In this document: positions 16,652-24,973 of the stretch, piece after piece | How the letters are laid out: every line of letters begins with the position of its first letter | Numbering within the stretch: the first letter of the stretch is position 1 | Assembly (NCBI GenBank): GCA_937948815.1 | Contig: CALFAM010000344.1 | Location: forward strand, 1 to 33,866 | DNA from: an uncultured bacterium | GTDB lineage: Bacteria > Acidobacteriota > Thermoanaerobaculia > Multivoradales > J023 | Length of the DNA: 33,866 bases | Direction: 5' to 3' | Notes under the pieces: model-generated | What the model was told of the DNA's origin: nothing | The model's input: the letters and a program-made list of their open reading frames with translations, nothing else | The model's database searches: none | Made by a program: the position numbers and the translations under genes

Positions 16652-17788
16652 TCAGCGGTCGACGAGGAACGCGTCGATTGCTCGCGCGATCCGGACGCCG
16701 GCCCGGCCATCCCACAGGTCGGGTCGGCGTCCTGCCTTGTACTGGCCGGCGAGAATGGCATCGACATGCAGGAGCAGCGCGTCCTCGATGCCGTCGCCGC
16801 CCACCGGACCGATCAAGGCGTTGGTGCCTTCGTCGATGGTGATCGGTCGTTCGGTGTTGGCGCGCAGGGTGAGGCAAGGGACGCCGAGCACGGTGGTCTC
16901 TTCCTGAATGCCGCCGGAATCCGTGATCACGACGCCGGCAGTTGCTTGGAGCGAAAGGAATTCTCGGTAGCCGAAGGGCTCGGAGACGTGAACGCCGGAG
17001 GCTTCGGCTAGCTTCGACCACATGCCGTGACGTTCCAACCGCTGCCGGGTTCGGGGATGCGTCGGCAGGATGACCGGCAACTTGCCAGCGACCGCCGTGA
17101 CCAGGTCGACCAACGCGGCCAGGGCCTTTCCGTCGTCGACGTTGGCGGGCCGGTGAACGGTCCAGAGCGCGTAGCTTCCGGCATCGAATCCCATCTTGCG
17201 TGCCTGCTCGCAGGCTCGCGCTTCGGCAAGCTGGCGCTCGAGGGCGTCGATCATCACGTTGCCAACCAGCGCGATGGTGTGCGCGGGGCGTCCTTCCTGG
17301 CGTAGGTTGACCACGCCGCTCGGCTCGCTGACCAGCAGCAACTCGCAAATCGCGTCGGTGAGGACGCGATTGATTTCTTCGGGCATTGTGCGGTCGAAGC
17401 TGCGCAGACCCGCTTCGACGTGAATCGCAGGAATCCCCAGCTTCACCGAGGCCAGTGCACAAGCGACGGTCGAGTTGACGTCCCCCACCACGACGGTGGC
17501 AGCCGGACGCGGCTCGGCCTCGAGGAGCCAGGCTTCGAACCGTTCGAGCACGCGCGCCGTCTGGGCGCCGTGGCTGCCCGAGCCGACATCGAGATGGACG
17601 TCCGGAGTGGGCAGGCCGAGTTGGTCGAAGAAGCTGCCGCTCATCGCCTGGTCGTAGTGCTGGCCGGTGTGGATCAGCACGGGGCGTAGCGACGATGCGA
17701 TTTCGGCGAGGCCGGCGAGCACGGATGCCATCTTCGGAAAGTTCGGGCGCGCGCCGACCACGCAGGCGACAGTTTGCTGTTCGGGCAT
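16652..17788 (-). CDS. wecB: UDP-N-acetylglucosamine 2-epimerase (non-hydrolysing)
   Basis: Interconverts UDP-GlcNAc and UDP-ManNAc, supplying a precursor for capsule or O-antigen sugars. The 378-residue length is normal. Family motifs: VVGARPNFPKM (10-20), IHTGQHYDQAMS (39-50), VVGDVNSTVACALA, IHVEAGLRSFDRTMPEEINR, WTVHRPANVD and ITDSGGIQEE. The open frame continues upstream to 18013, but that part lies inside the methyltransferase gene in another frame; ATG 17788 starts the fold. It is the last gene of the minus-strand polysaccharide operon, 65 bases after the methyltransferase gene, and ends 9 bases from the convergent hydrolase gene. No dehydrogenase (wecC-like) is in the window. Confidence 0.94.
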   Translation of the reverse strand: MPEQQTVACVVGARPNFPKMASVLAGLAEIASSLRPVLIHTGQHYDQAMSGSFFDQLGLPTPDVHLDVGSGSHGAQTARVLERFEAWLLEAEPRPAATVVVGDVNSTVACALASVKLGIPAIHVEAGLRSFDRTMPEEINRVLTDAICELLLVSEPSGVVNLRQEGRPAHTIALVGNVMIDALERQLAEARACEQARKMGFDAGSYALWTVHRPANVDDGKALAALVDLVTAVAGKLPVILPTHPRTRQRLERHGMWSKLAEASGVHVSEPFGYREFLSLQATAGVVITDSGGIQEETTVLGVPCLTLRANTERPITIDEGTNALIGPVGGDGIEDALLLHVDAILAGQYKAGRRPDLWDGRAGVRIARAIDAFLVDR

Positions 17789-17853
17789 GTGCTGGATGCT
17801 ACCGCGTCGGTGTCGGCACCGCTTGCGCGCTTCTCGGGACACGTTTGCCCGTG

Positions 17854-18591
17854 CTAGATGGAGGGATGCCCGTCGTGGGGGCGGATGACGGCGATGTCGT
17901 GGGTGGCGAAGAGCGTCAGACGGTCGAGCAGGCCGGCGACGGCGCGTAGACGTGGCACCAGGAGGCGCGCGAGGGGCGGTGCGAGGGTGGTGCGACGGAC
18001 CATGATCTCGCAACGGGGAAACAACCCGTGAAGCTCCCGCCGACGCACACCGCGAACCTGACGGTTTCGTGGGTTGTCGACCCGAAAGTCGTACCAGAGA
18101 ATCGCGCCGTCAGCGCGAACCACACGCATCATCTCAGCGGCGATTGCCGTGCGCAGCGCGGGATCGAGAATCGATGTCATCACGGTCGACTGCAAGACCA
18201 GGTCGAAGCAACCGTCCGTCCAGGGAAGCCGCGAGGCGTCGGCGGTGATTGCCGCCGCATCCGGGGTAGACGCTCGTGCCTGGCGTAGGCGGCCGAGGTC
18301 GAGATCGATCCCCGTGAGGTCGTTCGGCCGGATCCCGAGTTGGGCGAAGTGCGCAAGCCAGCGTCCGCTGCCGCAGCCGACTTCGAGCAGCCGTTTGCCT
18401 GCCAGCGGCGCGAGCCCAGCGACCTCCAGGACCTGGTCGAGTGCGTGATTTTGGCTGTCGTGCAGGAACCGGTGGGCCGGGTTCGCCAGGCTGTAGCGGT
18501 CCGCGGGGACGTCCTGCTGACGTCGAGCGTATTCGGCCCGAACGCGTGCAAGCTCGCGCTGACGAACGGACTCGAGGCTCTCGCGCGTCAT
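17854..18591 (-). CDS. Class I SAM-dependent methyltransferase
   Basis: The 245-residue protein has the SAM-binding motif LLEVGCGSGRWL (68-79), the acidic strand-2 motif LTGIDLDLGRL, and the motif ITADASRLPW that ends strand 3. It belongs to the Methyltransf_11-like group. Its start overlaps the stop of the SGNH gene by ATGA (18588-18591), which indicates translational coupling. Within a polysaccharide operon it may O-methylate a sugar or the chain end. The basic C-terminal region (RNRQVRGVRRRELHGLF) could bind an anionic glycan or the membrane; this is inference. The acceptor cannot be told from sequence. Confidence 0.88.
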   Translation of the reverse strand: MTRESLESVRQRELARVRAEYARRQQDVPADRYSLANPAHRFLHDSQNHALDQVLEVAGLAPLAGKRLLEVGCGSGRWLAHFAQLGIRPNDLTGIDLDLGRLRQARASTPDAAAITADASRLPWTDGCFDLVLQSTVMTSILDPALRTAIAAEMMRVVRADGAILWYDFRVDNPRNRQVRGVRRRELHGLFPRCEIMVRRTTLAPPLARLLVPRLRAVAGLLDRLTLFATHDIAVIRPHDGHPSI

Positions 18592-19868
18592 TCGGTGTCA
18601 CTGCCGGAAGCTCCTGGCAGCGTCGTTCGCGCGGAAGCTTCGCTTTGCGGCAGGAGCGTGCTGACAGGCGTCTGCAGTTGCTCGCGAACCCAGGGCAGGA
18701 TCGTCTCGGCCACCACCCGATGACCGGCAGGTGCCAGGTGCGTGTCGACGTTGCCGTAGAGCGCCGGCCGCTGCCCGGCCTCGATGGCCGCGCGATGGGC
18801 CTGGCGCAGGCTCGGCAGCGTGTCGATCCAGGTCAGACCTGCTGCGTCCAGGGTGGGGCCGAGCAGCTCCGAGGGCAGGGCGAGATCGTAGTCCTCGGGC
18901 GCGAGCCCCGAGGACGCGGCGTAGCGTGCACCGATGGCCGTGTCGACCTGGTAGATCCCGGGCAGCAGCACCACCAGCATGGGCAGGCCCTTCTCCGTGG
19001 TCAGGGATTGGATGTCGGTCAAGACTTCGGCGGTCAGTCCCCAAGGGGGCGAGCCGTCGGCCGTGATGCCGTTGCGTGCGCGAATGAGCGTGGCCGGAAA
19101 GTGGTGGGCTGACAGGCCGACGCGCATGAGCAAGAACTTTGCGCGGTTCTTGAGCAGGGTGAACAGGTGTGAACGACGCTCGAGGGCATTGTTGATTGGA
19201 TAGGCGATGGCATCGACCAGCTCGCGCTTGGAAAGCGCGCGCGGCAGACGCAGGCGTCGCGGCGCGGCGACCTGGTTGGGGTGGTAGGTGTCATATCGCT
19301 GGTAAACGCGATCGTTGCCGACAAAGAGGAATACGATCACCGCGTCGTAGGCGGCCGAAGCGCCGCGTCCGAGCTCGACCCTGGCGAGCTCGCTGCGTGC
19401 TTCGAGCAGGTATTGCTCCGGGCCCCAGCCGCCGACGCCGGTGTTGATCACGTCGACCGGGCGGCCCATCTCCGTGCGAAGCAGTGCCATGAGCTGAGCC
19501 GTGGTGGTGTCCTCGTAGCCGACCTGGATGGCTTCCAGGAAGGAATCGCCGAGGGCGAGCACCCGAAGGGGCTGCTTGGTGTCGCGCGGGCCTGGCGGAG
19601 TGTGCTCGCTGATTCGGTGTCCACGGTCATCGGTTCGCCAGCGCACGTCACCTTCGCCCACGTTGATCGTGGTGTCGGCGTCGGGAGCATGGCGCCACCC
19701 GAAGATCTCGGCCGGCTGCCAGATGTCGGGCCGGAGCGTGATGAGCTGCTGGGGGACGAGCAGTCGAACGCCCAGCTCGAGGACCAACAGTGTGAACGCC
19801 GTGGAGCACGTGGCCAGCGCCAAGCCGTGGAAGATGCGTCCCGGAAAGATTTTGGGTAGGCGTTTCAT
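18588..19868 (-). CDS. Membrane-anchored SGNH/GDSL hydrolase-like protein
   Basis: The 426-residue protein has one N-terminal hydrophobic segment (about 14-38), then an SGNH fold: block I LALGDSF with Ser109, block II glycine in NTGVGGWG (142-149), block III FVGNDRVY with Asn185, and the C-terminal pair in DTHLAPAGH. All four block residues are visible, so activity is plausible. Single-helix anchored SGNH proteins in polysaccharide loci, such as AlgJ/AlgX-type proteins, often add or remove acetyl groups outside the membrane. Start ATG 19868 has GAGAAA just upstream and lies 13 bases after the stop of the GT4 gene. The downstream methyltransferase is coupled by ATGA. Confidence 0.86.
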   Translation of the reverse strand: MKRLPKIFPGRIFHGLALATCSTAFTLLVLELGVRLLVPQQLITLRPDIWQPAEIFGWRHAPDADTTINVGEGDVRWRTDDRGHRISEHTPPGPRDTKQPLRVLALGDSFLEAIQVGYEDTTTAQLMALLRTEMGRPVDVINTGVGGWGPEQYLLEARSELARVELGRGASAAYDAVIVFLFVGNDRVYQRYDTYHPNQVAAPRRLRLPRALSKRELVDAIAYPINNALERRSHLFTLLKNRAKFLLMRVGLSAHHFPATLIRARNGITADGSPPWGLTAEVLTDIQSLTTEKGLPMLVVLLPGIYQVDTAIGARYAASSGLAPEDYDLALPSELLGPTLDAAGLTWIDTLPSLRQAHRAAIEAGQRPALYGNVDTHLAPAGHRVVAETILPWVREQLQTPVSTLLPQSEASARTTLPGASGSDTE

Positions 19869-19881
19869 GTGGTTTCTCGGA

Positions 19882-21147
19882 TCATCCTACCGGCGCGGCC
19901 GATCCGTCCTCGGTCGGCGCTGCGACGAGTTGGCGTAGCAGGCCATCGAGCTCGGCGGCCACGGCAGCCCGGCTGTAGCGCGATTCGGCTTCCTGCCGGC
20001 CGGCAAGGCCGAGTCGCTGGCGGAGGGAGTGGTCTGTGGCCAGGCGTGTCCAGGCGTCGGTCAGAGCGTCCGCGCGTCCGGGTTCCACGGTGATCCCACA
20101 GGGAGCCCGGCCCACACGCTTGGCGGCCTCGCCCCCCGCGACCAACAAGATCGGCAGGCTCGCGGCCATGGCCTCGTAGATCTTGCTCGGCACGGCGCCG
20201 CGCAGGGTACGGCCCAGGCTGACCAGGGCGACATCGGCACAGGCGAGCAAGGCGGGCACGCGTTCCCGCGGCTGGGCGGGAATCAGCATGACGCGGTCGA
20301 TGCGCTCGGAATCGATGCGGGCGGCGAGATGATCCCGCATGGGGCCATCGCCGACCAGGACCAGGCGCCCGGGGACGTCCGCGGGCAGGGCGCGCACGGC
20401 GTCGAGCACCTCGTCGAGGCCCTGGGCGAGCCCGAGCAGGCCCGCGAAGAGGAAGATCGGGCCCGGCGCATTGCCGACCAACGCGCGGGCTTCGTCGTCC
20501 GCATGCTCGGGTCCAAAGCGACTCGGCTCGACACCATTGGTGATGACCCGTGTCATGTCCTTGGGTGTCACCAGCTCGGGAATGCGATCGGCGATGTCAG
20601 CGACGATTTCCTCGGACTGGCCGGTGACGGCATCACTGCGCCGATAGAGCCATTGCTCCAGCCCGCCGGCGAGGCGTGCTGGCAGACCGCGGGGGCTGAG
20701 CACACCCATCTCGACCGCCGAGCGAGGCCACAGATCGCTGATGTTGAAGACCCATGGGCAGCGGAAGCGACGCGCCAGGATCAGGCCGGCGAGCCCGGCG
20801 AACAAGGGTGGTGATTCGCACAGGATCACATCCGGGCGCGCGCACCGCATGCCATGAGCCGTGGCGGAAGCCGTGAAGGACAGGTAGGACGCCAGGCGAC
20901 GCACGAAACCTCGGTTCGACGGGTAGACCGGTACCCGTAGGGTCGCCATCCCGGCGATGGTCTCGCGTCGGGTGCGGAAGCGCGGATAGCCCGGAAAAAT
21001 GGCACCGGTCGGATAGTTGGGCAGCGCCGTCAGCACCTCGACCTGCCAGCCCAGCTCCAGCAGGCGAGCGCCGAGCTCGGAGAGGCGCGCCTGGGGGGCG
21101 CCCATCTCGGGCGGGAAGTAGGGCGTGACGATCAGCAGCTTGGCCAT
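19882..21147 (-). CDS. WbuB-like family 4 glycosyltransferase
   Basis: The 421-residue protein is a GT-B enzyme. The N-terminal part begins LLIVTPYFPPEMGAPQARL, typical of WbuB-like GT4 proteins. The C-terminal nucleotide-sugar domain has VITNGVEPSRF, LFAGLLGLAQGLDEVLDAV, LVGDGP and AVPSKIYEAMAASLPIL. Family relatives transfer amino-sugars such as N-acetylfucosamine onto lipid-linked intermediates, but the donor here is not determined. Only 6 bases separate it from the CapK-like gene upstream, and 13 bases from the SGNH gene downstream, so all are cotranscribed. It would act at the cytoplasmic face of the inner membrane. Confidence 0.9.
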   Translation of the reverse strand: MAKLLIVTPYFPPEMGAPQARLSELGARLLELGWQVEVLTALPNYPTGAIFPGYPRFRTRRETIAGMATLRVPVYPSNRGFVRRLASYLSFTASATAHGMRCARPDVILCESPPLFAGLAGLILARRFRCPWVFNISDLWPRSAVEMGVLSPRGLPARLAGGLEQWLYRRSDAVTGQSEEIVADIADRIPELVTPKDMTRVITNGVEPSRFGPEHADDEARALVGNAPGPIFLFAGLLGLAQGLDEVLDAVRALPADVPGRLVLVGDGPMRDHLAARIDSERIDRVMLIPAQPRERVPALLACADVALVSLGRTLRGAVPSKIYEAMAASLPILLVAGGEAAKRVGRAPCGITVEPGRADALTDAWTRLATDHSLRQRLGLAGRQEAESRYSRAAVAAELDGLLRQLVAAPTEDGSAAPVG

Positions 21148-21153
21148 AGTCGA

Positions 21154-22620
21154 TCAGTCTTCGCGCGCAGGCTCGGTCTCGTGCGCGGACCCGGCTCGGC
21201 GTGTGGGGCGGGTGAGCTTGGAGATGACGGCTTGGAACTTGCCGGCCGCGGTGCGCGGAATGCGGTCGACGGTTTCCACTTCGACCGTAACACCGTGGCC
21301 GAGGCGCTGACGGATGCGCTCCTCGATCTCGGTCACCGTGTGGGCGCCGAAACGGTGTCGCTCCGCCGTGCTTCCGCTGTCGGTGGCCGCTGGCGTTTGG
21401 TTGGGAACGACGCGGACACGAATCTGCTCGAGCGACTCCTGGATCACCTGTCCTTCCTCGACAGCGGGGAGGTCGACGAAGACCCCGTGGAAGCGCACCA
21501 TCTGGCGTCCGTCGGGACCGATCACCACATCTTCGACCCGCCCGGCAACTTCCTTCAGGACGGGCAGGGCGCGACCGCACGAGCAAGGCGAAGCGCCCCA
21601 GGAGGCCACGTCGCCGAGCCGGAAGCGCACCAGCGGTTGATGGTCGCGCAAGACGCCTGTGGCGACCACCTCGCCAGGCTCGCCTGGTTCGCAGGGCGTG
21701 CCGTCCGGTCGCAGGATCTCGAGGATGCCGGCGTCCGGACTGACGTGCAGGGATCCCTGTTCACACTCGCTGGCGAAGATGGCGTTCTCGACGGTCGAGT
21801 ATTCCTCGAAGACCGGGCAGCCGTAGGCATCGATCATCACTGCGCGCATGGGCGCGGTGAGCTTCTCACTCGTGGTGACGACCGCGCGGAGTGGTGGTGG
21901 CGCGATTCCGCGATCCCGCATGGCCTTGGCCAGCAAGTAGAGCGACACGGCGTAGCCGGTCAGCCAGCGAACACCGTGCTGATGGAGCGCCCGAACGTAT
22001 TGTTCCGCGGTCTCTGGGCTCAGGTGGAAGGCCGAGAAGTAGACCTGCCGCTCGGCGCGGTTGAAGCGATGGAACGGGCCCTTGCTCGCCGGGTCGGGCT
22101 CGACCATTCGGCCGGAAAATGTCGCCCTTGGATCCTCGAACGAGACGCCCGCCCAGCCGGCCGAGCGTGACTCACGCAGCGCGAGAGAGCTCCGCAGCTC
22201 GTCGCGCGTCCAGATCGAAGCGATCGGTGTGCCGGTGGAGCCGCTGGTATGAAACACCAGCTCGGGCGCCCGACGGTCGTCCCGGACAAAGGCCCGCGGG
22301 TCGCGCCGAAGCGGCGCCTTGCCGAGCAGGGGGATCTCGCGGAGGCGGCCGGCAGCAGCAGCCTGCTTTTCTGCAGCGGTCCAGGTCTCGCGATAGGCGG
22401 GAACGTTCTGGGCTGCATGGTTCAAAAAGGCGCGCAACCGCTGCTGGGTCCAGTCGCGCCAGGCCTCGGTACCGAAGGCCTCGCGTGCCTGCCAGCCAGC
22501 GAGATGTTGCCGGTATCCCGGCCCAAATCGCAGCCAGTGCCAGTAGACGCCGTAGGCGCTGACCGCCAGGTTCTGGCCGAAGACCGGCAGTCGCGCGTAA
22601 ATCCTCTCGAGCTTGCTCAT
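21154..22620 (-). CDS. CapK-like phenylacetate-CoA ligase family adenylate-forming enzyme
   Basis: The 488-residue protein has the ATP-binding loop FHTSGSTGTP (123-132), EEYSTVENAIFASE, and the C-terminal RFRLGDVASW and GRVEDVVIGPDGR of the PaaK/CapK family. CSCGRALP in the C-terminal half is a short Cys pair common in this family. In capsule and exopolysaccharide loci such proteins are thought to activate a carboxylic acid for attachment to the glycan or an amino-sugar, but the true substrate is unknown for most. Its ATG overlaps the stop of the upstream glycosyltransferase by ATGA (22617-22620). The final residues 470-488 are charged and variable. Confidence 0.88.
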   Translation of the reverse strand: MSKLERIYARLPVFGQNLAVSAYGVYWHWLRFGPGYRQHLAGWQAREAFGTEAWRDWTQQRLRAFLNHAAQNVPAYRETWTAAEKQAAAAGRLREIPLLGKAPLRRDPRAFVRDDRRAPELVFHTSGSTGTPIASIWTRDELRSSLALRESRSAGWAGVSFEDPRATFSGRMVEPDPASKGPFHRFNRAERQVYFSAFHLSPETAEQYVRALHQHGVRWLTGYAVSLYLLAKAMRDRGIAPPPLRAVVTTSEKLTAPMRAVMIDAYGCPVFEEYSTVENAIFASECEQGSLHVSPDAGILEILRPDGTPCEPGEPGEVVATGVLRDHQPLVRFRLGDVASWGASPCSCGRALPVLKEVAGRVEDVVIGPDGRQMVRFHGVFVDLPAVEEGQVIQESLEQIRVRVVPNQTPAATDSGSTAERHRFGAHTVTEIEERIRQRLGHGVTVEVETVDRIPRTAAGKFQAVISKLTRPTRRAGSAHETEPARED

Positions 22621-23789
22621 GGCGCCGAGCCCTGACGCGGTGTTTCCACGTCGCGCACCCGATCGAACGCGGCGTCCCAGGCCTTGGCCACGGTCGGCCA
22701 GGCACTCTCTTCGGCCAGGCGGCGGCCGCCGCGCGACAGGCGGCGGGTCAGGTCGGGATCGCGTGCCAGCCGCTCGATGGCTGCTGCCATGGCCTGCGCG
22801 TCACCGGAGGGCACCAGCAGGGCTGTGGCTTCGTCACGCAGCAGGTAGGGAATGCCTCCCACCTCGGTTGCCACCACGGGAAGGCCGAACGCCGCTGCTT
22901 CGACCACGCTGACCGGCATGTTGTCGACCTTGTTGGTGTTGAGAAAGACGTCGTGCTGTTCGAATTCTCGCTCCTTGGCCGCACGGTCCAAGAAGCCCGC
23001 AAAGCGCACGATCTCGTCCAGACCCAGCGCCTTCGCGCGGTCCTTGGTTTGGGCCAGCAAGCCTGCGTCCTGGCCGGCCATGGTCAGCGTCGCCCCCGGA
23101 AAACGCTCGCGCACGAGGGCGAGGGCTTCGAGCGCGAGCTCGGGGCAGTAGATGTCGTGGAAGGTCCGCATCCACAGGAGGCGCGGTGCCCCCGGATCGC
23201 GTAGCTTCTCGCGCAACGCGAACGGATAGCGCTCCAGGCGCACGATGTTGGGAATCACTTCGACCGGGGGGCCCCAGCTCGGAAGCTGGGCGGCGAGGTA
23301 GCGCGAGGGTGCGATGAGGAGGTCCGCCCGCCGCATGACCCGGGCGATCCAGCGCGGATGGCGGGCGGCAAAGGTCGGCAGGTTGCCGCCGCGCAAGCAG
23401 TAGATCAACGGTTGGCCGAGACGGCGCGCGATCCAGCTCGTCAGATCCGCGGCAGCAAAGCCACGGCCGCTGAATACCATCACCACGGTCACGTCGATGG
23501 TGTGGCGCTGCGTCACGAGGGTGCGCACCATGTCGAGCGCACGTCGGATGGGATTCAGCTCGCTGGACGTCAGGTGCACCTGCTGGCCGCGTGCCTGCAG
23601 GAGCTCGGCCAAGATCTCACCTTGGCTGACCACCCATCCCGGGTGTCGCCCCAGCATCGGTCCCGCCAGGCAGACAGCGGGCCGCGTTGCGGAGCTGACG
23701 TCCGAGGCGGAGTGGGTGCCCAGGGCGGGGCTGGCGTCCACTTCGGGCGTCAAGCGATCCGTGGGGGGCCTGTGATGGGGCGCGTTCAC
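22617..23789 (-). CDS. Family 4 glycosyltransferase (GT-B)
   Basis: The 390-residue protein has a low-complexity polar N-terminus of about 37 residues. The GT-B fold follows: CLAGPMLGRHPGWVVSQGEI, IAPSRYLAAQLPSWGPPVEV, VIPNIVRLERYPF and the nucleotide-binding C-terminal half with NTNKVDNMPVSVVEAAAFG and VVATEVGGIPYLL. Start GTG 23789 is chosen because it overlaps the preceding stop as GTGA (23786-23789), matching other junctions in this operon; the longer open frame reaching 24002 lies within the upstream gene. Donor and acceptor sugars are unknown. Confidence 0.87.
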   Translation of the reverse strand: MNAPHHRPPTDRLTPEVDASPALGTHSASDVSSATRPAVCLAGPMLGRHPGWVVSQGEILAELLQARGQQVHLTSSELNPIRRALDMVRTLVTQRHTIDVTVVMVFSGRGFAAADLTSWIARRLGQPLIYCLRGGNLPTFAARHPRWIARVMRRADLLIAPSRYLAAQLPSWGPPVEVIPNIVRLERYPFALREKLRDPGAPRLLWMRTFHDIYCPELALEALALVRERFPGATLTMAGQDAGLLAQTKDRAKALGLDEIVRFAGFLDRAAKEREFEQHDVFLNTNKVDNMPVSVVEAAAFGLPVVATEVGGIPYLLRDEATALLVPSGDAQAMAAAIERLARDPDLTRRLSRGGRRLAEESAWPTVAKAWDAAFDRVRDVETPRQGSAP

Positions 23790-24973
23790 GTCGTGACCAC
23801 GGCAGCCAGGTGCCGGTAGCGGCTGGTGATGCGTTCGACGATTGAGTGCGCCGCGTAGTGGGCGTGGACTCGCCTGCGCAGCGTCTCCCCCAGCTGTCTG
23901 TGCTCCGGCGCGACGGCGCGGAGCATCGCACGCGCCAGGGCGGCCGAGTCGCCGGGCGCAACCAGGAGGCCGGCGTTTCCTTGGTCGAGAACTTCGCCGC
24001 ACTGGCCCACCTCGGTGGCGATGGTGGGCAAGCCAGCAACACCGTACTCGAGCAACACGAGGGGGAATCCCTCCGAGCGGGAGGCGAGAACTGCGGCGTC
24101 CGATGCGCGCAGCAGCGCGGGCACATCGTCTCGATGGCCGAGCACAGAGACGTGTTGCTCGAGCCCGGCGGCGCGGATGCTGCGTGCGAGGTCCGCCCGG
24201 GCCTCGGGGGTGCCATCGCCGACCTGCAGGAGATGCAGGCGTTCATCTTCGAGCCGTGCCAGGCGCATGGCCTCGATCAGGTTCGGGAGGTCCTTCTCCG
24301 GCCGTAGGTTGGCGACCGAGATCAGGCGCTTGCCAGCCTCGCCCGGCAGATCCAGGTCGACCTGAGCCCGAGCCTCGTCGGTGCCGAGTGGCAAGGACTC
24401 CGGTGTCCCGGGGTTGGGTGTGATGAAGTTGGGCAGGTACTCGACCCGATCCGCCGGCACGCCGAGGCTGTCCTGGCACCAGGCTGCCAGGGCCTCGGTC
24501 ACCGTGAAGACATGGCGGACGTGCCGGGCCGCACGTCGCAGTGCGCGCCCGGGTTCCGATTTCGTGGCCCAGGCGCCGCTGTGAAGGTGCCAGACGACGC
24601 CGGCCCGACGGTTGCCGACGGTCGCCACGAGCGCGGCATGCACAGCGTGGCCATGGGCGTGGACGACGCGGACGTCCTGCCGGCGAATCCATCGTCCGAG
24701 GCGCCAGAAGGCGAGCAGGTCGTAGCGGTAGCGGCGACCGAGGTTCAGCGTTTCGACGTCCTCGGCCAGGCCAGAGGCCAGCGGGCCGGTCGCGCGCGTC
24801 GTGCACAGGTGCGGGGCGAAGTGATTGCGCGGCAAGAGGTTGGCAAGATCCCGGGCGAAGCGTTCGAGCCCGCCCACGGCCAGCGTGTCGACGAGCTGCA
24901 CGATCCCGATCGGTGCGGCTTCGCGCGTGGCGCCGGCGGTCATGAAGTGATTGGTCTCATCAGGACAGTGCAC
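23786..24973 (-). CDS. Family 4 glycosyltransferase (GT-B)
   Basis: The 395-residue protein carries the N-terminal signature QLVDTLAVGGLERFARDLA, VHAHGHAVHAALVA, VEYLPNFITPNPG and ISVANLRPEKDLPNLIEAM. The GT4 motif SRSEGFPLVLLEYGVAGLP supplies the two glutamates spaced eight apart. Start GTG 24973 lies immediately after the TGA of the upstream GT2 gene (TGAGTG) but has no clear ribosome site; ATG 24943 (MTAGATRE) is an alternative. It is coupled downstream by GTGA. It probably adds one sugar of the repeat unit at the inner membrane; specificity is unknown. Confidence 0.9.
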   Translation of the reverse strand: MHCPDETNHFMTAGATREAAPIGIVQLVDTLAVGGLERFARDLANLLPRNHFAPHLCTTRATGPLASGLAEDVETLNLGRRYRYDLLAFWRLGRWIRRQDVRVVHAHGHAVHAALVATVGNRRAGVVWHLHSGAWATKSEPGRALRRAARHVRHVFTVTEALAAWCQDSLGVPADRVEYLPNFITPNPGTPESLPLGTDEARAQVDLDLPGEAGKRLISVANLRPEKDLPNLIEAMRLARLEDERLHLLQVGDGTPEARADLARSIRAAGLEQHVSVLGHRDDVPALLRASDAAVLASRSEGFPLVLLEYGVAGLPTIATEVGQCGEVLDQGNAGLLVAPGDSAALARAMLRAVAPEHRQLGETLRRRVHAHYAAHSIVERITSRYRHLAAVVTT